Positions 14,578-15,529 of a stretch of DNA of 15,529 bases are shown piece after piece. The notes under the pieces were generated by a model, which made no database searches, was not told the DNA's origin, and worked only from the letters and a program-made list of their open reading frames with translations. Source of the stretch: JAWWPY01 sp964412845 (GTDB lineage Bacteria > Actinomycetota > Actinomycetes > Streptosporangiales > Streptosporangiaceae); NCBI GenBank assembly GCA_964412845.1, contig CAYPQM010000161.1, positions 1 to 15,529 of the forward strand. The letters are read 5' to 3'. Every line of letters begins with the position of its first letter. Positions within the stretch are counted from its first letter, which is position 1. Position numbers and translations under genes: made by a program.

Positions 14578-15492
14578 CTAGGGCTCCGGGAGCCCGAGGC
14601 CCTTGGCGCCCGGCCCGGACTGGATGAGTTCCATGCCGCTGCGGCCGATCCACTCCAGCGCGACGGCGGCCCGGTGCACCTTCTCCCGGGCGATGGCGGC
14701 CGCCTCATCGACCAGGTGCAGGCCGCTCGGGTAGAGCGACCGCGAGTTCCGCAGGCCGAACTTGACGTACATGGGCGCCGCGACGCGGATAAGGTCGGCG
14801 GCCTCATGGCCGCGGACGACACCGCCCATCGCGTCCGGCGTCTCCACGTACAAATCGATCGGCACCGGGCTGACCGCCCGCATCTCGGCGATCTGCCCGA
14901 GGGTGAGGTCGGAGGGCACGTTGATCGTCGTACCGCCCAGCCGCTCAAGGACCCGGAAGCCCAGCGGGTTCGACGGCGCCAGCACCGCCGAGACCTTCCA
15001 GACGATCGACGCGGGCAGCTGGCCGGCCGCCTGGATCTCGGTGACCAGCTGGAGCAGGCCGGCGTCGGCGATCAGGAAGCCCCTGATCCCCTGCTCGGCG
15101 GCCCGCTGGATGTCGTCGATCGCGTAGCGCAGCTGCCGGGTGCCGCGTAGCTGGCCCGCCAGGCTCTCGTCGGCGTGCGCCGCCCGGCCGGTGTCCCACT
15201 CCTCGCGCGGCCCGACGAAGAGCGACACCTCGAGTCCGTTGTCGGCGCCGATCCTGGCCATCTCGGCCAGCTCGGCCCCGGTCAGCATCATCGCGCCGCT
15301 GCCCTGGGAGACGCGATTGACGGTGACACCGAGGGCGCGGGCCGCAGCGACGACGGCCGCCAGCACGACCGGCCCCTCGACGCTGGGTATCTCGATCCGG
15401 AAATGCGCGCCGTCGGGGAAGCGCAGCGTGCTGGCGGCCGGGACCGGTTCGGGCACCAGACCGCTGCGCGCGAGGATGCCTGCTCCGGTCAT
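14578..15492 (-). CDS. TIM-barrel protein resembling the U32 peptidase family
   Basis: At least 304 residues are encoded. The chosen ATG at 15492 has GGAAGA (15500-15505) seven bases upstream. The frame stays open through a TTG at 15519 to the window edge, so the true start could lie further out and the gene may be partial at its 5' end. The chain has the repeating beta/alpha pattern of a TIM barrel: FRIEIPSVEG (31-40), LGVTVNRVSQGSGAMML (54-70), GLEVSLFVGPREEWD, RGFLIADAG (137-145), INVPSDLTLGQIAEMR, PIDLYVETPD (211-220) and MYVKFGLRNS (241-250). It resembles proteins annotated as U32 peptidases, but I do not see the cysteine-containing U32 signature, so peptidase activity is doubtful. Its stop is two bases before the dehydratase start, so it is co-translated with it and probably acts in the same pathway, perhaps as a lyase or isomerase (inference). 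Confidence 0.65.
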   Translation of the reverse strand: MTGAGILARSGLVPEPVPAASTLRFPDGAHFRIEIPSVEGPVVLAAVVAAARALGVTVNRVSQGSGAMMLTGAELAEMARIGADNGLEVSLFVGPREEWDTGRAAHADESLAGQLRGTRQLRYAIDDIQRAAEQGIRGFLIADAGLLQLVTEIQAAGQLPASIVWKVSAVLAPSNPLGFRVLERLGGTTINVPSDLTLGQIAEMRAVSPVPIDLYVETPDAMGGVVRGHEAADLIRVAAPMYVKFGLRNSRSLYPSGLHLVDEAAAIAREKVHRAAVALEWIGRSGMELIQSGPGAKGLGLPEP

Positions 15493-15529
15493 CAGCTGGT
15501 CTTCCGTCCGCTTCGTCAAGAACTGACCT

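Noticed and set aside
13395..14627. Plus-strand frame of 410 residues
   Set aside because: It is antisense to the IlvD/Edd dehydratase, and its Ser/Arg/Pro/Ala-rich translation matches no family.

Overview
The window is GC-rich throughout. It has GTG and TTG starts, GGAGG-type ribosome sites and a TCGAAC-N4-GTTTGA operator of the actinobacterial LexA type. Together these point to a chromosomal segment of an actinomycete with a large genome (Streptosporangiales or Trebonia-like is a guess). I see no tRNA, rRNA, CRISPR array, transposase or phage gene.

Left part (1-3522), plus strand: two exported, poorly characterised proteins. The first (439-2052) has one membrane anchor, a His cluster and eight extracytoplasmic cysteines. 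The second (2395-3522) is Thr/Pro/Val-rich with nested tandem repeats. Between them lies a 342-base non-coding stretch holding a GC-rich hairpin and a perfect 23-bp tandem duplication that looks like a paired operator.

Middle part (3523-7303): a 24-bp hairpin, then a stand-alone OmpR/PhoB-type winged-helix protein without a receiver domain (3722-4075). A short minus-strand pair follows, an alpha/beta hydrolase and a flavin split-barrel protein (5500 to 4095). Three plus-strand genes come next: a DUF202 membrane protein, a DUF302 protein, and a 184-residue protein of unknown function. The last of these has a consensus -35 (TTGACA) overlapped by a LexA-type SOS box, so it is a candidate uncharacterised DNA-damage-inducible gene.

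Right part (7345 to the right edge), minus strand: a tightly packed seven-gene catabolic operon. In transcription order it encodes a U32-peptidase-like TIM-barrel protein (possibly cut at its 5' end by the window edge), an IlvD/Edd-family sugar-acid dehydratase, a lipoprotein solute-binding protein, two MalF/MalG-type permeases, a MalK/UgpC-type ATPase and a metal-dependent amidohydrolase. Gaps of 2, 70, 78, 2 and 17 bases, then a 4-base GTGA overlap, suggest one transcript. A perfect 18-bp hairpin with a GCGA tetraloop sits between the binding protein and the first permease and probably sets their stoichiometry. The operon most likely imports a carbohydrate or sugar-acid conjugate and processes it by hydrolysis and dehydration. 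The exact substrate cannot be read from the sequence.
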